Shown here piece after piece: positions 1 through 6,704 of a stretch of 6,704 bases of DNA. Position numbers and translations under genes: made by a program. Location: assembly GCA_021793535.1 (NCBI GenBank), contig JAJYSO010000094.1, forward strand, positions 1 through 6,704. The letters run 5' to 3'. Under the pieces are notes generated by a model. The model saw only the letters and a program-made list of their open reading frames with translations. It was not told the DNA's origin and made no database searches. Origin of the DNA: Bacteroidota bacterium (GTDB lineage: Bacteria; Bacteroidota; Bacteroidia; Flavobacteriales; Flavobacteriaceae). Position 1 is the stretch's first letter, and every line of letters begins with the position of its first letter.

Positions 1-1
1 C

Positions 2-1651
2 GACAGCCATCGGATCGCGTTATTGGTCAAACGAATTGTGGAGATTCGGCACATTGTGGTGGATTCTGAAGCAGATGCCCTGCTTTTAGAGAACAATTTG
101 ATTAAAAAATACCAACCCCGGTTCAATGTGATGTTGAAAGACGACAAAACCTATCCGTGGATTTGTATTAAAAACGAACGTTTCCCCAGGGTGTTTTTGA
201 CCCGAAATGTGGTTAAGGACGGAAGTGAATACTTTGGGCCCTATCCCAGCGTGAGAACCATTCGTATTCTACTGGACCTGATTAACGAACTCTTCCCCTT
301 GCGAAGAGGAAGCTTGAGTCAATGGGAGAAAGACATCAAAACCGGAAAAATAAGAAATCGGGTGGAGTATCAGATTCGAAATGCCTTCCAGATTTCAGAT
401 GATTGGCAAACAGAAAGGGGCTATCAAGCCAATATCGATCAAGTTCGAGAAATCTTGAAGGGTAATTTTAAGGCTTCTCTGGAAAGGTTTCGTCGTAAAA
501 TGCGTGCCTATGCGGATAATATGGAATTTGAGGCGGCCCAGGAAATTAAGGAAAAAATAGGGGCCTTAGAAAAATATCAAGCCAAATCTACCGTTGTCAA
601 TCCTAAGATTAACAACGTGGATGTGTATGCTGTTGTGAGTGACGAAGGCTATGGGTATGTTAACTTTTTACAAATTTCTCATGGAGCCATTATTCGTTCT
701 CATACCATTGAGATGAAAAAGAAGCTAGAAGAGACCGATCGGGAGTTGTTGGAATTGGGGATTACGGAAATCCGGCAGAAATTTGACTTTAACTCTCAAG
801 AAATCTATGTGCCTTTTAAAGTGAGCTTGGGAAAAGGAGTGAAAGTGGTGATCCCCAAGATCGGAGATAAGAGGGCCCTTGTGGAGTTGTCTGAACGGAA
901 CGCCAAGTATTTTCGACAAGAGCGGTTTAAACAGATGAAATTTGTAGATCCTGATGCACACACCAATCGTATTATGGCGCAGATGAAACAGGACCTAAGA
1001 CTGCCCAAAGAGCCCCGGCATATTGAGTGCTTTGACAATTCCAATATTCAAGGGACTAATCCGGTAGCCGCTTGTGTGGTTTTTAAAGATGGGAAGCCCA
1101 GTAAGAAAGATTATCGTAAGTTTAATATTAAAACGGTGGAAGGCCCTAATGACTTTGCTTCGATGGAAGAAATTGTAACGCGGCGTTACCGAAGGGTCCT
1201 CGCTGAAAATGAAGCTTTGCCCGATTTAATTGTTGTTGATGGGGGAAAGGGACAACTATCCTCGGCATTGAAAGCTTTAGAAAAATTGGATTTAAGAGGA
1301 AAAATTCCCATCTTAGGTATTGCCGAGCGTTTGGAAGAGCTGTTTTATCCGGGGGATTCTGCCCCACTGTATTTGGACAAAAAATCCGATACACTAAAAG
1401 TAATCCAGCGTGCGCGTAATGAGGCTCATCGTTTTGGGATCAGCTTTCACCGTAACAAGAGAAGCAAAGGAGCACTTAAAACAGAGCTACAGGAAATTCC
1501 GGGGATCGGAGAAAAAACGGCAGTAGAGCTGTTAAAAAATTTCCGATCGGTAAGAAAGATTGCGCAACAGAATCAAAAGGAATTGGCGGCGGTCATTGGT
1601 CCGGCAAAAGCAAAATTAGTGTTTAACTACTTTGAACAACAAGAAAACTAA
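2..1651 (+). CDS. uvrC: UvrABC system protein C (excinuclease subunit), 5'-truncated by window edge
   Basis: UvrC makes both incisions around a DNA lesion after UvrA/UvrB recognition, in the cytoplasm. The frame is open from base 2, so the start lies outside the window; the TTG at 23 is internal. Residues below are numbered from that TTG. The end of the GIY-YIG nuclease domain is present (residues 1-45, with DALLLENNLIKKYQPRFNVM; Glu23 matches the catalytic Glu76 of E. coli), so about 46 residues are missing. Next come YFGPYPSVR (70-78), a UVR domain that binds UvrB (about 150-186), the RNase H-like 3' nuclease domain (about 200-475; IECFDNS with Asp338, DLIVVDGGKGQ with Asp406, NEAHRFGI with His469), and C-terminal helix-hairpin-helix motifs (about 488-537, IPGIGEKTA). 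The four family cysteines at positions matching 96, 113, 121 and 125 are Gly, Arg, Ala and Ser. No frameshift is seen, so it should be functional. The identification is secure. Confidence 0.97.
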   Translation, partial: DSHRIALLVKRIVEIRHIVVDSEADALLLENNLIKKYQPRFNVMLKDDKTYPWICIKNERFPRVFLTRNVVKDGSEYFGPYPSVRTIRILLDLINELFPLRRGSLSQWEKDIKTGKIRNRVEYQIRNAFQISDDWQTERGYQANIDQVREILKGNFKASLERFRRKMRAYADNMEFEAAQEIKEKIGALEKYQAKSTVVNPKINNVDVYAVVSDEGYGYVNFLQISHGAIIRSHTIEMKKKLEETDRELLELGITEIRQKFDFNSQEIYVPFKVSLGKGVKVVIPKIGDKRALVELSERNAKYFRQERFKQMKFVDPDAHTNRIMAQMKQDLRLPKEPRHIECFDNSNIQGTNPVAACVVFKDGKPSKKDYRKFNIKTVEGPNDFASMEEIVTRRYRRVLAENEALPDLIVVDGGKGQLSSALKALEKLDLRGKIPILGIAERLEELFYPGDSAPLYLDKKSDTLKVIQRARNEAHRFGISFHRNKRSKGALKTELQEIPGIGEKTAVELLKNFRSVRKIAQQNQKELAAVIGPAKAKLVFNYFEQQEN

Positions 1652-1689
1652 TCGTTCGTTCCGTACGAAGACCTATTATATAAAAGGCA

Positions 1690-3945
1690 ATGAGAAGATC
1701 ATTTACAATTAGCGGTATACTGTTCTTCCTTTTTTCGTTTTCCCTGTGGGGGCAACAAGAGCCGACCACTGCCCCAGAAAACTTGAAGATTGGAGTGGTT
1801 TTAAGCGGAGGTGGGGCCAAAGGATTGGCACATATTGGCGCATTGAAGGTGATGGAAGAAGCGGGGATTCAAATAGACTTTATTGGAGGCTCCAGTATGG
1901 GGGCTATTGTGGGTGGATTATATGCCGCGGGTTATTCTGCCGAACAGTTGGATTCCATTTTTAGTGTCACCAATTTCAGTACCTTAATTCAGGATGATTT
2001 GCCCAGAAGGGCAAAGGATTATAAAACCAAAGAAGGGTCCCAGCGATATGCTTTGACACTGCCTTTTGACAACTTTAAACTGTCTTTTCCTTCCGGCTTA
2101 TCTAGGGGGCAAAATGTGTATAATATGCTGGCGCAATTGACCTATCCGGTTCGAGAGATAAAAGATTTTAGCCAGCTGCCCATTCCCTTTTTTTGTATAG
2201 GAACCGATATTGAGAGCGGTGAACGTTTGGTTTTGGATCACGGGTCACTTCCCAAATCCATACTGGCTAGTGGGGCCATTCCCTCGTTGTTTAAGCCTGT
2301 TAACATCGATGGGAAGTTGGTGAGTGACGGTGGGATCACTGATAATTATCCTGTTGAGGAGATGCGAAAAAGAGGAGCGGACTACATTATTGGTGTAGAT
2401 GTACAAGATAGCTTGGCGGGAAGAAAAAACTTAAAAACAGTATTTGAAATTCTAACGCAAGTTAACAATTTCAGGACCATTCGAGCCATGAGAACAAAGC
2501 GTGGACGTACGGATTTGTATATCAAACCCGATATTAAAGAATTCAGCATCCTATCCTTTGATCGTGGACAGGAGATCATCCGATCGGGAGAAGAGGCCGC
2601 ACAGGCCTTTAAAGAGGACCTGGTAAAACTGGCGCAACGACAACAGGTCAGAAGCCCCCAAAAGACGCGTCCTGTGCCTCCAGATTCCCTGCAGATTCGA
2701 TCCATAGAGATTAACGGAATAGAGAATTACAAGCGCAGTTACGTACGCGGGAAAATAAGGGTTCCTACCAGTGGAAAAATCAGTTATCAATCCTTGAACA
2801 ACGGATTGGATAACTTATCTGCTACAGATAATTACGATTGGATCGGTTATCAATTAAACCCGATGGGGGAAGAGGTGGATGAGTTGGAGTTAAATGTAGT
2901 GGAGAGCCAAAGCAAGACCAAATTGCGCTTTGGGCTGCACTATGATCAGCTCTACAAAAGTGCCGCATTGGTCAATTTGACCCATAAAAATTTCTTGTCT
3001 AAAAACGACCATGTTTCTATGGATGTTATCATCGGGGACAACTTCCGATATCGGTTTGACTATTTTATCGACAAAGGGAACTATTGGAGTTTTGGTATGC
3101 GAAGTCGATTGACGCAATTTAAAGACAACGTGGATTTTGGGTTTTTGGCCGAGGATTTCTTTGATGAAGCGCAAAGGATTAATAAAATTCAATTGGACTA
3201 CACGGATTTGACCAATCAGATTTATTTGGAAACCCTATTTTTAAGATCCATTCGTTTTGGGATAGGATTTGAGCACAAATATACCAAATTGAGAACGGAG
3301 ACTATCCTTTTAGAAGGGGAGCAGGCGGGTAACTATACTGTTTTAGAAAGAAGTCACGGTTTTGGACCCTTCGGTTATATGGAATACGATGGTTATGACA
3401 ACCGTTATTTCCCTAGTAGAGGAATTTATTTTAGAGGTGATTTCAACTCCTATTTATTTGCTTTGAACGAGACTTTTGACTTTAAGCAGAACGCCATTTT
3501 AAAAGGGAATGTGGGCTATGCATTTTCTCCTTTTCAGCGTCTTGATTTTCGAATGTCTGCCTCCATGGGCGTACAGATGGGGCATTCTGATATGAAAGCT
3601 TTGGATTTTAGCTTGGGCGGGTATGGAAACAATTATGTAAACAATATTGAACCCTTTTTTGGCTATGATTTTAATTCCGCCATTGGAAACAGCTTTATAA
3701 AGGCCTTGGCTCAACTCGACTACCATTTGTTTCCCAAGCATCATTTGATGTTGGGATACAATATTGCCAATATAGGGGATAATTTGTTTAAAGATGGAAA
3801 GATTTTTGAAGCTCCGGAATTCTCCGGAACCTCGATCGGTTATGGCGTGGAGACTTTTTTAGGTCCTTTAGAATTGTACTATTCCTTTTCTCCTGAAAAA
3901 GTATCCCGAGGGCAGTGGTTTGTCAGTTTAGGGTTTTGGTTTTAG
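1690..3945 (+). CDS. Patatin-like phospholipase fused to a POTRA/Omp85-type outer-membrane barrel (PlpD-like, type Vd layout)
   Basis: Predicted outer-membrane lipid acyl hydrolase. Residues 1-21 form a signal peptide (MRRS, hydrophobic core ILFFLFSFSLW, likely cleavage near Gly21 before QQ; no lipobox Cys). The patatin domain covers about 32-315: oxyanion loop GGGAKG (40-45), nucleophile elbow GGSSMG with Ser69, ASGAIPSLFKP (193-203), and SDGG carrying the dyad Asp213. Both catalytic residues are present. A single POTRA-like segment follows (about 334-406, starting LQIRSIEINGIENY). The rest (about 409-751) alternates aromatic and hydrophobic strands and ends FVSLGFWF, with a terminal Phe as expected for BAM-assembled barrels. 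This order resembles Pseudomonas PlpD, where the barrel anchors the lipase; Bacteroidota homologues are common and mostly uncharacterised. It starts 38 bases after uvrC with no terminator visible between, so co-transcription is likely. The ATG at 1690 is chosen because it gives the full signal peptide. Substrate, and whether the lipase domain is released or faces the periplasm, cannot be told from sequence. Confidence 0.93.
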   Translation: MRRSFTISGILFFLFSFSLWGQQEPTTAPENLKIGVVLSGGGAKGLAHIGALKVMEEAGIQIDFIGGSSMGAIVGGLYAAGYSAEQLDSIFSVTNFSTLIQDDLPRRAKDYKTKEGSQRYALTLPFDNFKLSFPSGLSRGQNVYNMLAQLTYPVREIKDFSQLPIPFFCIGTDIESGERLVLDHGSLPKSILASGAIPSLFKPVNIDGKLVSDGGITDNYPVEEMRKRGADYIIGVDVQDSLAGRKNLKTVFEILTQVNNFRTIRAMRTKRGRTDLYIKPDIKEFSILSFDRGQEIIRSGEEAAQAFKEDLVKLAQRQQVRSPQKTRPVPPDSLQIRSIEINGIENYKRSYVRGKIRVPTSGKISYQSLNNGLDNLSATDNYDWIGYQLNPMGEEVDELELNVVESQSKTKLRFGLHYDQLYKSAALVNLTHKNFLSKNDHVSMDVIIGDNFRYRFDYFIDKGNYWSFGMRSRLTQFKDNVDFGFLAEDFFDEAQRINKIQLDYTDLTNQIYLETLFLRSIRFGIGFEHKYTKLRTETILLEGEQAGNYTVLERSHGFGPFGYMEYDGYDNRYFPSRGIYFRGDFNSYLFALNETFDFKQNAILKGNVGYAFSPFQRLDFRMSASMGVQMGHSDMKALDFSLGGYGNNYVNNIEPFFGYDFNSAIGNSFIKALAQLDYHLFPKHHLMLGYNIANIGDNLFKDGKIFEAPEFSGTSIGYGVETFLGPLELYYSFSPEKVSRGQWFVSLGFWF

Positions 3946-3985
3946 CTAGAGGGAGTAGAGGCCTTGCAATGGACGTTCTTTGCCA

Positions 3986-4012
3986 AAAGAGGACTATTTT
4001 CTTATCCTTTTT
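3986..4012. terminator. Weak hairpin between convergent genes, possible bidirectional terminator
   Basis: AAAGAGGA (3986-3993) can pair with TCCTTTTT (4005-4012) over 8 bp, including one G-U pair, around an 11-base loop. The A-rich left arm and T-rich right arm would give a U-rich RNA end on either strand. It lies between the stops of the patatin gene and the TPR gene and overlaps the TPR stop codon (4011-4013). The stem has only three G-C pairs and is low in stability, so the call rests mainly on location. Confidence 0.3.
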
Positions 4013-5870
4013 ACAGCACGGTATCTCCCCGTAGTTGTCGATATTTTTTTCGAGCCTCGACAAAAAAGATACTGTCCGCATGCTCAAAGATGATTTGTTT
4101 GTAATACGCCATGGCTTTCTCTTTATCTTCTTGTTTGGTTCGATAGAGTTCCGCCAAAGCGTACAAAGCATCGTCCATATAAATGGAATGAGGAAAGGAT
4201 TGAATCAGTTCGGTATAGGTGGTGATGGCTTTTTGATAGGCACCCATATTTTCATGTAAATGTGCCCGCCGGATAAGCGCCGTTTCTTTGATGTTTCCGC
4301 CCCATTGACACAAAATGCTGTCGAGTAAAGGAAGGGCTTGCCTGTACTGTTCTTGCAGGGTCAATAGCTCCGCTTTGGCCAATAGTTTTAAAGCTGTTTG
4401 GGTAGAGTCTGAATTCCGATTTTCTTGGATTAACAAGTTTAGAGCAATCGCATCGTTGGCTGTGAGTTCCGTAGTTGCTTTTTTTAAGATGTTTAGTTGT
4501 GTTTGTGCCCAATCGAAATCCCCTTTGTAAAAACTGGTCTTGGCAATTTTAAAAAGTGCTTCTTGCGCCAATGGCGTATTATTAACCAAGGATTTGACTT
4601 GGGTATAGTATACCAAAGCTTGGTTAAAACGCTCTTTGGTTACCAAAATATCTGCTGCCAGCATCTTGGCCTTGGCCTCCTGTTGATCACTTAAATCGGT
4701 TTTTAATTCCTTTTGTAAAAGGGCTAGGGCATCTTCTTTTCGATCCATTTTTAGGGCCAAAAATTCCGCGTATTGGATGCGCAGGATAAAAGGGCTTCCG
4801 CCAGCTGTTTTGTACAACTCGATGCTGCGTATAAAATCCTTATCGATTTGCGGATAGTCTTGGGGAGCGGCTTTTTGAATCTGGACCTTAAAGAGTTTGG
4901 AGTGTGCCAGCATTTTACTACCTAGGGAGGTTTGTTTTTCCAAGTTAAATTGAAGCATTTCTGTCGCCACTACAAATTGATTTTTTTCAGCAGCCAGCGC
5001 TGCCATTTCCACGATCCGGGAAAGATTTTTGTTTTCTGAGCGTTGGTAGATTGCCTTTTCTTGTACAAAGGCTTGTTTGAAGTTATTCTCTTGTGTAAAC
5101 AACCAACTTAGGAGTCGGTTATAAACCAGGTTGGGATTTTCTTGCAGGTTTTTAAGCAATTGCCGTCGCAAGGTGTTGTTGGCTGCATGGTTCGGGTCTG
5201 AGGTAATGTATTGGGAGAGGTAACGATTGATTGAGTAGAAATATTGGGTGTCTTTTTCAACGAGCTCCAAAAATGTATTGAACATTTTTTCCAGTTTTCC
5301 CTGCTCTCCATAGATCTGGGCAAGCTGAATGGCGTAGGTGGGATCTCCTGTTTGGTCTAGTCCGATGGTATAAGATCGAATGGCATATTCCAAAAGGCTG
5401 TATTCTCGAAAGGTTTTGCCTGTTCCATAGGCGAATCCAGGCTGCCTTTTTACCTGTTCCAGTGCTTTTTCGTAATGGGAATGAGCTTGCTCTTCTTTTT
5501 GTTGTAACGCATAATTCTGCCCAATGCGGACCTCTATTCCGGGATAATTAGGAATGTTTTTGGAAAACTCGAGAAGAACTTTTTGGGCGTCCTCGTATTT
5601 TTCTTGGGCCTGCAGTGCATTGATATAACCTTCAAAATAAGACGAGGTCCGTTTATCGCTTTGGTATAATTGTTTGAAGATGGATTCTGCCTTTGCATAT
5701 GCGCCTTGATCGAGATAATTTTGCGCGAGTTGTATGTTTTGCGCAAAACCAAGACTGAGGTTTCCACAAATCATAGCGGCTAAAAGCAGGTAGCAGGAAG
5801 TCCCGAACCGCAAGGGTTTTATTAGGGCATCTTTGGTAGCAATGGCCTTCATTTTAGTGAAGTTAATCAT
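4011..5870 (-). CDS. Exported tetratricopeptide-repeat protein, function unknown
   Basis: A 619-residue protein with an N-terminal signal peptide: a basic n-region up to about residue 21, the hydrophobic stretch CYLLLAAMICGNLSLGFA, and likely cleavage after Ala43 (GFA/QN). The mature protein is almost entirely helical TPR-type repeats. The clearest units are at about 46-79 (AQNYLDQGAYAKAESIFKQL), 78-109, 113-146, 179-210, 397-430, 432-465, 530-562 and 564-600. Residues about 215-395 are helical but match the TPR consensus less well. No enzymatic motif, lipobox or transmembrane segment beyond the signal is seen, so a soluble or envelope-associated periplasmic scaffold is inferred. The start could be the ATG at 5870 or an in-frame ATG at 5852 (MKAIATKD); neither has a Shine-Dalgarno sequence, and both keep the signal peptide. 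It is convergent with the patatin gene and has no operon partner in view. Members of this broad class include gliding/secretion and complex-assembly proteins, but nothing here points to one of these. Confidence 0.9.
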   Translation of the reverse strand: MINFTKMKAIATKDALIKPLRFGTSCYLLLAAMICGNLSLGFAQNIQLAQNYLDQGAYAKAESIFKQLYQSDKRTSSYFEGYINALQAQEKYEDAQKVLLEFSKNIPNYPGIEVRIGQNYALQQKEEQAHSHYEKALEQVKRQPGFAYGTGKTFREYSLLEYAIRSYTIGLDQTGDPTYAIQLAQIYGEQGKLEKMFNTFLELVEKDTQYFYSINRYLSQYITSDPNHAANNTLRRQLLKNLQENPNLVYNRLLSWLFTQENNFKQAFVQEKAIYQRSENKNLSRIVEMAALAAEKNQFVVATEMLQFNLEKQTSLGSKMLAHSKLFKVQIQKAAPQDYPQIDKDFIRSIELYKTAGGSPFILRIQYAEFLALKMDRKEDALALLQKELKTDLSDQQEAKAKMLAADILVTKERFNQALVYYTQVKSLVNNTPLAQEALFKIAKTSFYKGDFDWAQTQLNILKKATTELTANDAIALNLLIQENRNSDSTQTALKLLAKAELLTLQEQYRQALPLLDSILCQWGGNIKETALIRRAHLHENMGAYQKAITTYTELIQSFPHSIYMDDALYALAELYRTKQEDKEKAMAYYKQIIFEHADSIFFVEARKKYRQLRGDTVL

Positions 5871-5995
5871 CTTTTTCGGAATTCAAGATACAGGAAATTG
5901 AAGAATATTCTATTTTTTAGTACTGGATTAACATCTTGTTCTTCCCATTTAAGGTGCGCTTGATTCCTTACTTATTCTTCTTCTAAGAAGAGCTT
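5871..5995. other. Upstream region of the TPR gene, no gene seen
   Basis: This 125-base AT-rich stretch must contain the promoter and leader of the minus-strand TPR gene. On the minus strand the closest match to the Bacteroidota -7 element is TATCTTGA, about 16 bases before the ATG. It does not fit TAnnTTTG, and no TTTG lies at the right distance upstream, so I do not call a promoter. No ORF, RNA gene or convincing terminator was recognised. Confidence 0.5.
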
Positions 5996-6487
5996 TTAAA
6001 ATGCTAGTTGAATTGAATATGTAAATATGGAAAAGTCTTTTTATATAGTAGCGTATAACCTATTTTTAATTTGTATTTCCTAAGTACCCATAGCGATGGG
6101 AATAGAGACTTGGTTTTCAAGTTTAATTTCAGGCCATTGGGTGGGGACTATAAAGTGAAGCGCGAAAATTTTATTTCGACCTTCCTCTTTTAATGTTGTC
6201 TTTATGGTGGATACTCTTGACCCCTAACCCCAGGTAATGCATTAAGGTATCCTCAACCAAAACACCGGAGTTACTCCCCTATTGAGGGACAGGCCAACCA
6301 AAATAGTCTCATCATTCTAAAAAACATCTTTGGATAGGTGCAGGTTATGGATAATGGAAAGACAAATATCTGAAATTCCTTTAATTTCTAAATCGTTACA
6401 ACCAACTACTAGGAGTTTGGTTCCTGATATGGAAATTCTATCTTTGGAATGCGTATAGAATGGAAAAACAATATTTAAATATGAAGT
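5996..6487 (-). pseudogene. Possible decayed gene remnant, C-terminal part of an outer-membrane barrel-like protein
   Basis: On the minus strand one frame is open for 56 codons (6487-6320), then for 24 (6316-6245) and 47 (6223-6083), with stops at 6317, 6242, 6224, 6080 and 6041. It ends at a stop at 5996-5998 directly after FSIFTYSIQLAF, an alternating pattern with terminal Phe typical of outer-membrane barrels. Protein-like stretches include DETILVGLSLNRGVTPVFW, then (after a frame change near 6265) EDTLMHYLGLGVKS, then back in the first frame NKIFALHFIVPTQWPEI and LENQVSIPIAMGT. Several stops are one substitution from Lys or similar codons. There is no ATG at the head, and the open frame stops where the DUF6929-like gene begins on the other strand. 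I do not recognise the family. Chance open frames in AT-rich DNA remain a real alternative. Confidence 0.3.
6416..6446 (+). promoter_or_regulatory. Bacteroidota-type promoter (-33 TTTG, -7 TAnnTTTG) for the DUF6929-like gene
   Basis: TTTG at 6416-6419 and TATCTTTG at 6439-6446 are separated by exactly 19 bases. This matches the primary-sigma consensus TTTG-N19-21-TAnnTTTG known from Bacteroides and Flavobacterium. Transcription would be expected to start at about 6450-6454. That leaves a leader of under 10 bases for the ATG at 6460, or about 30 bases for the ATG at 6481. It is the only full match I found upstream of a gene in this window. Confidence 0.6.
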
Positions 6488-6704
6488 TTATGCTTGATTT
6501 TTTTGCGTTGATAACCGGTGTTGGAGCCGCGTCTGGCTTGTCGTATGAGAATGATAGGCTCTTCATCGTATCGGATAACAGTAATTACCTATATGAATAT
6601 CACATCGAATCAAAAACATTGAACCGACACCTTTTGCTAGATATGGACGGACAGAATGAACAAGTAAAGAAGGAACAAAAACTAGATATTGAAGCCATTG
6701 CGCA
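6460..6704 (+). CDS. DUF6929-like protein, 3'-truncated by window edge
   Basis: The frame is open to the last base, giving about 81 residues from ATG 6460 or 74 from ATG 6481. Visible motifs are GVGAASGLSYENDRLFIVSD followed by NSNYLYEYHIESKTLNRHLL and, later, KLDIEAIA. The pattern of an ASGL-type turn, a hydrophobic strand ending in SDNS, a LYEY strand and a K-x-D-x-EA motif is what I associate with the beta-propeller-like DUF6929 family of Bacteroidota, whose function is unknown to me. The first strand follows the start almost directly, so there is no obvious signal peptide and the protein may be cytoplasmic. The most upstream ATG is given here, but the promoter position favours 6481; ATG 6490 is a further in-frame option. 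Family assignment is from memory of the motif pattern and is moderate; that it is a real gene is more certain. Confidence 0.7.
   Translation, partial: MEKQYLNMKFMLDFFALITGVGAASGLSYENDRLFIVSDNSNYLYEYHIESKTLNRHLLLDMDGQNEQVKKEQKLDIEAIA

Noticed and set aside
23..25. TTG as a start codon for uvrC
   Set aside because: The frame is open to the window edge and the sequence before it (DSHRIAL) continues the UvrC GIY-YIG region, so the true start lies upstream of the window.
725..1394. Minus-strand open frames inside uvrC
   Set aside because: Antisense to a strongly conserved coding sequence, with low-complexity or basic translations lacking recognisable domains.
1623..1820. Minus-strand 65-codon open frame across the uvrC/patatin junction
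   Set aside because: It overlaps the end of uvrC and the patatin signal peptide in antisense and has no recognisable features.
4035..4259. Open frames on the plus strand within 4035-4694
   Set aside because: They are antisense to the TPR gene, show no family motif, and result from its codon composition.
5977..5990. Inverted repeat CTTCT-TCTA-AGAAG
   Set aside because: The stem is only 5 bp with two G-C pairs and no adjacent T-tract of terminator type on either strand; likely chance in AT-rich DNA.
6235..6244. 10-base perfect palindrome TAATGCATTA
   Set aside because: Short, single copy, not placed at a promoter; it falls inside the suspected gene relic, so an operator role is unsupported.
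6366..6455. Plus-strand protein-like frame ISEIPLISKSLQ... upstream of the DUF6929-like gene
   Set aside because: It ends at a TAG at 6456, has no suitable start, spans the promoter, and is better explained as the antisense of the minus-strand open frame.
1..6704. A novel multi-gene system (defence, biosynthetic or mobile)
   Set aside because: The three complete or near-complete genes are common Bacteroidota families with no shared function, no transposase, repeats, toxin-antitoxin pair or CRISPR structure; I see no evidence for a new system here.

Overview
The window looks like chromosomal DNA from a member of the Bacteroidota, probably a flavobacterium. The signs are a patatin–Omp85 fusion with a C-terminal aromatic outer-membrane signature, signal peptides ending in Gln-rich cleavage regions, AT-rich translation starts without a clear Shine-Dalgarno sequence, a DUF6929-like protein, and a TTTG-N19-TAnnTTTG promoter of the Bacteroidota primary-sigma type. 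This assignment is inferred from sequence character only; no 16S gene or other phylogenetic marker is present.

Layout. Positions 2-1651 (+) hold most of uvrC, the nucleotide-excision-repair endonuclease subunit, with its first ~46 residues cut off by the window edge. After 38 bases comes a 751-residue patatin-like phospholipase with a POTRA-like linker and an outer-membrane barrel (1690-3945, +), probably co-transcribed with uvrC. The next gene runs toward it: a 619-residue exported TPR protein (4011-5870, -). The two stop codons are 65 bases apart, around a weak hairpin that could end transcription. Positions 5871-6459 have no intact gene. Most of this gap (5996-6487, minus strand) reads as a possible decayed gene whose last residues resemble the end of an outer-membrane barrel. 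At the right edge a DUF6929-like gene begins (6460 or 6481, +), preceded by a good Bacteroidota promoter, and runs off the window.

How the genes relate. UvrC is a cytoplasmic repair enzyme. The patatin-barrel protein and the TPR protein are predicted to act in the envelope. I see no sign that the genes form one functional pathway; they look like ordinary core-genome neighbours. I found no mobile element, CRISPR array, tRNA, rRNA or defence-type cassette. The most interesting point is inside uvrC: all four cysteines normally conserved between the GIY-YIG and UVR domains, reported to bind a [4Fe-4S] cluster, are replaced, while the surrounding motifs are intact.
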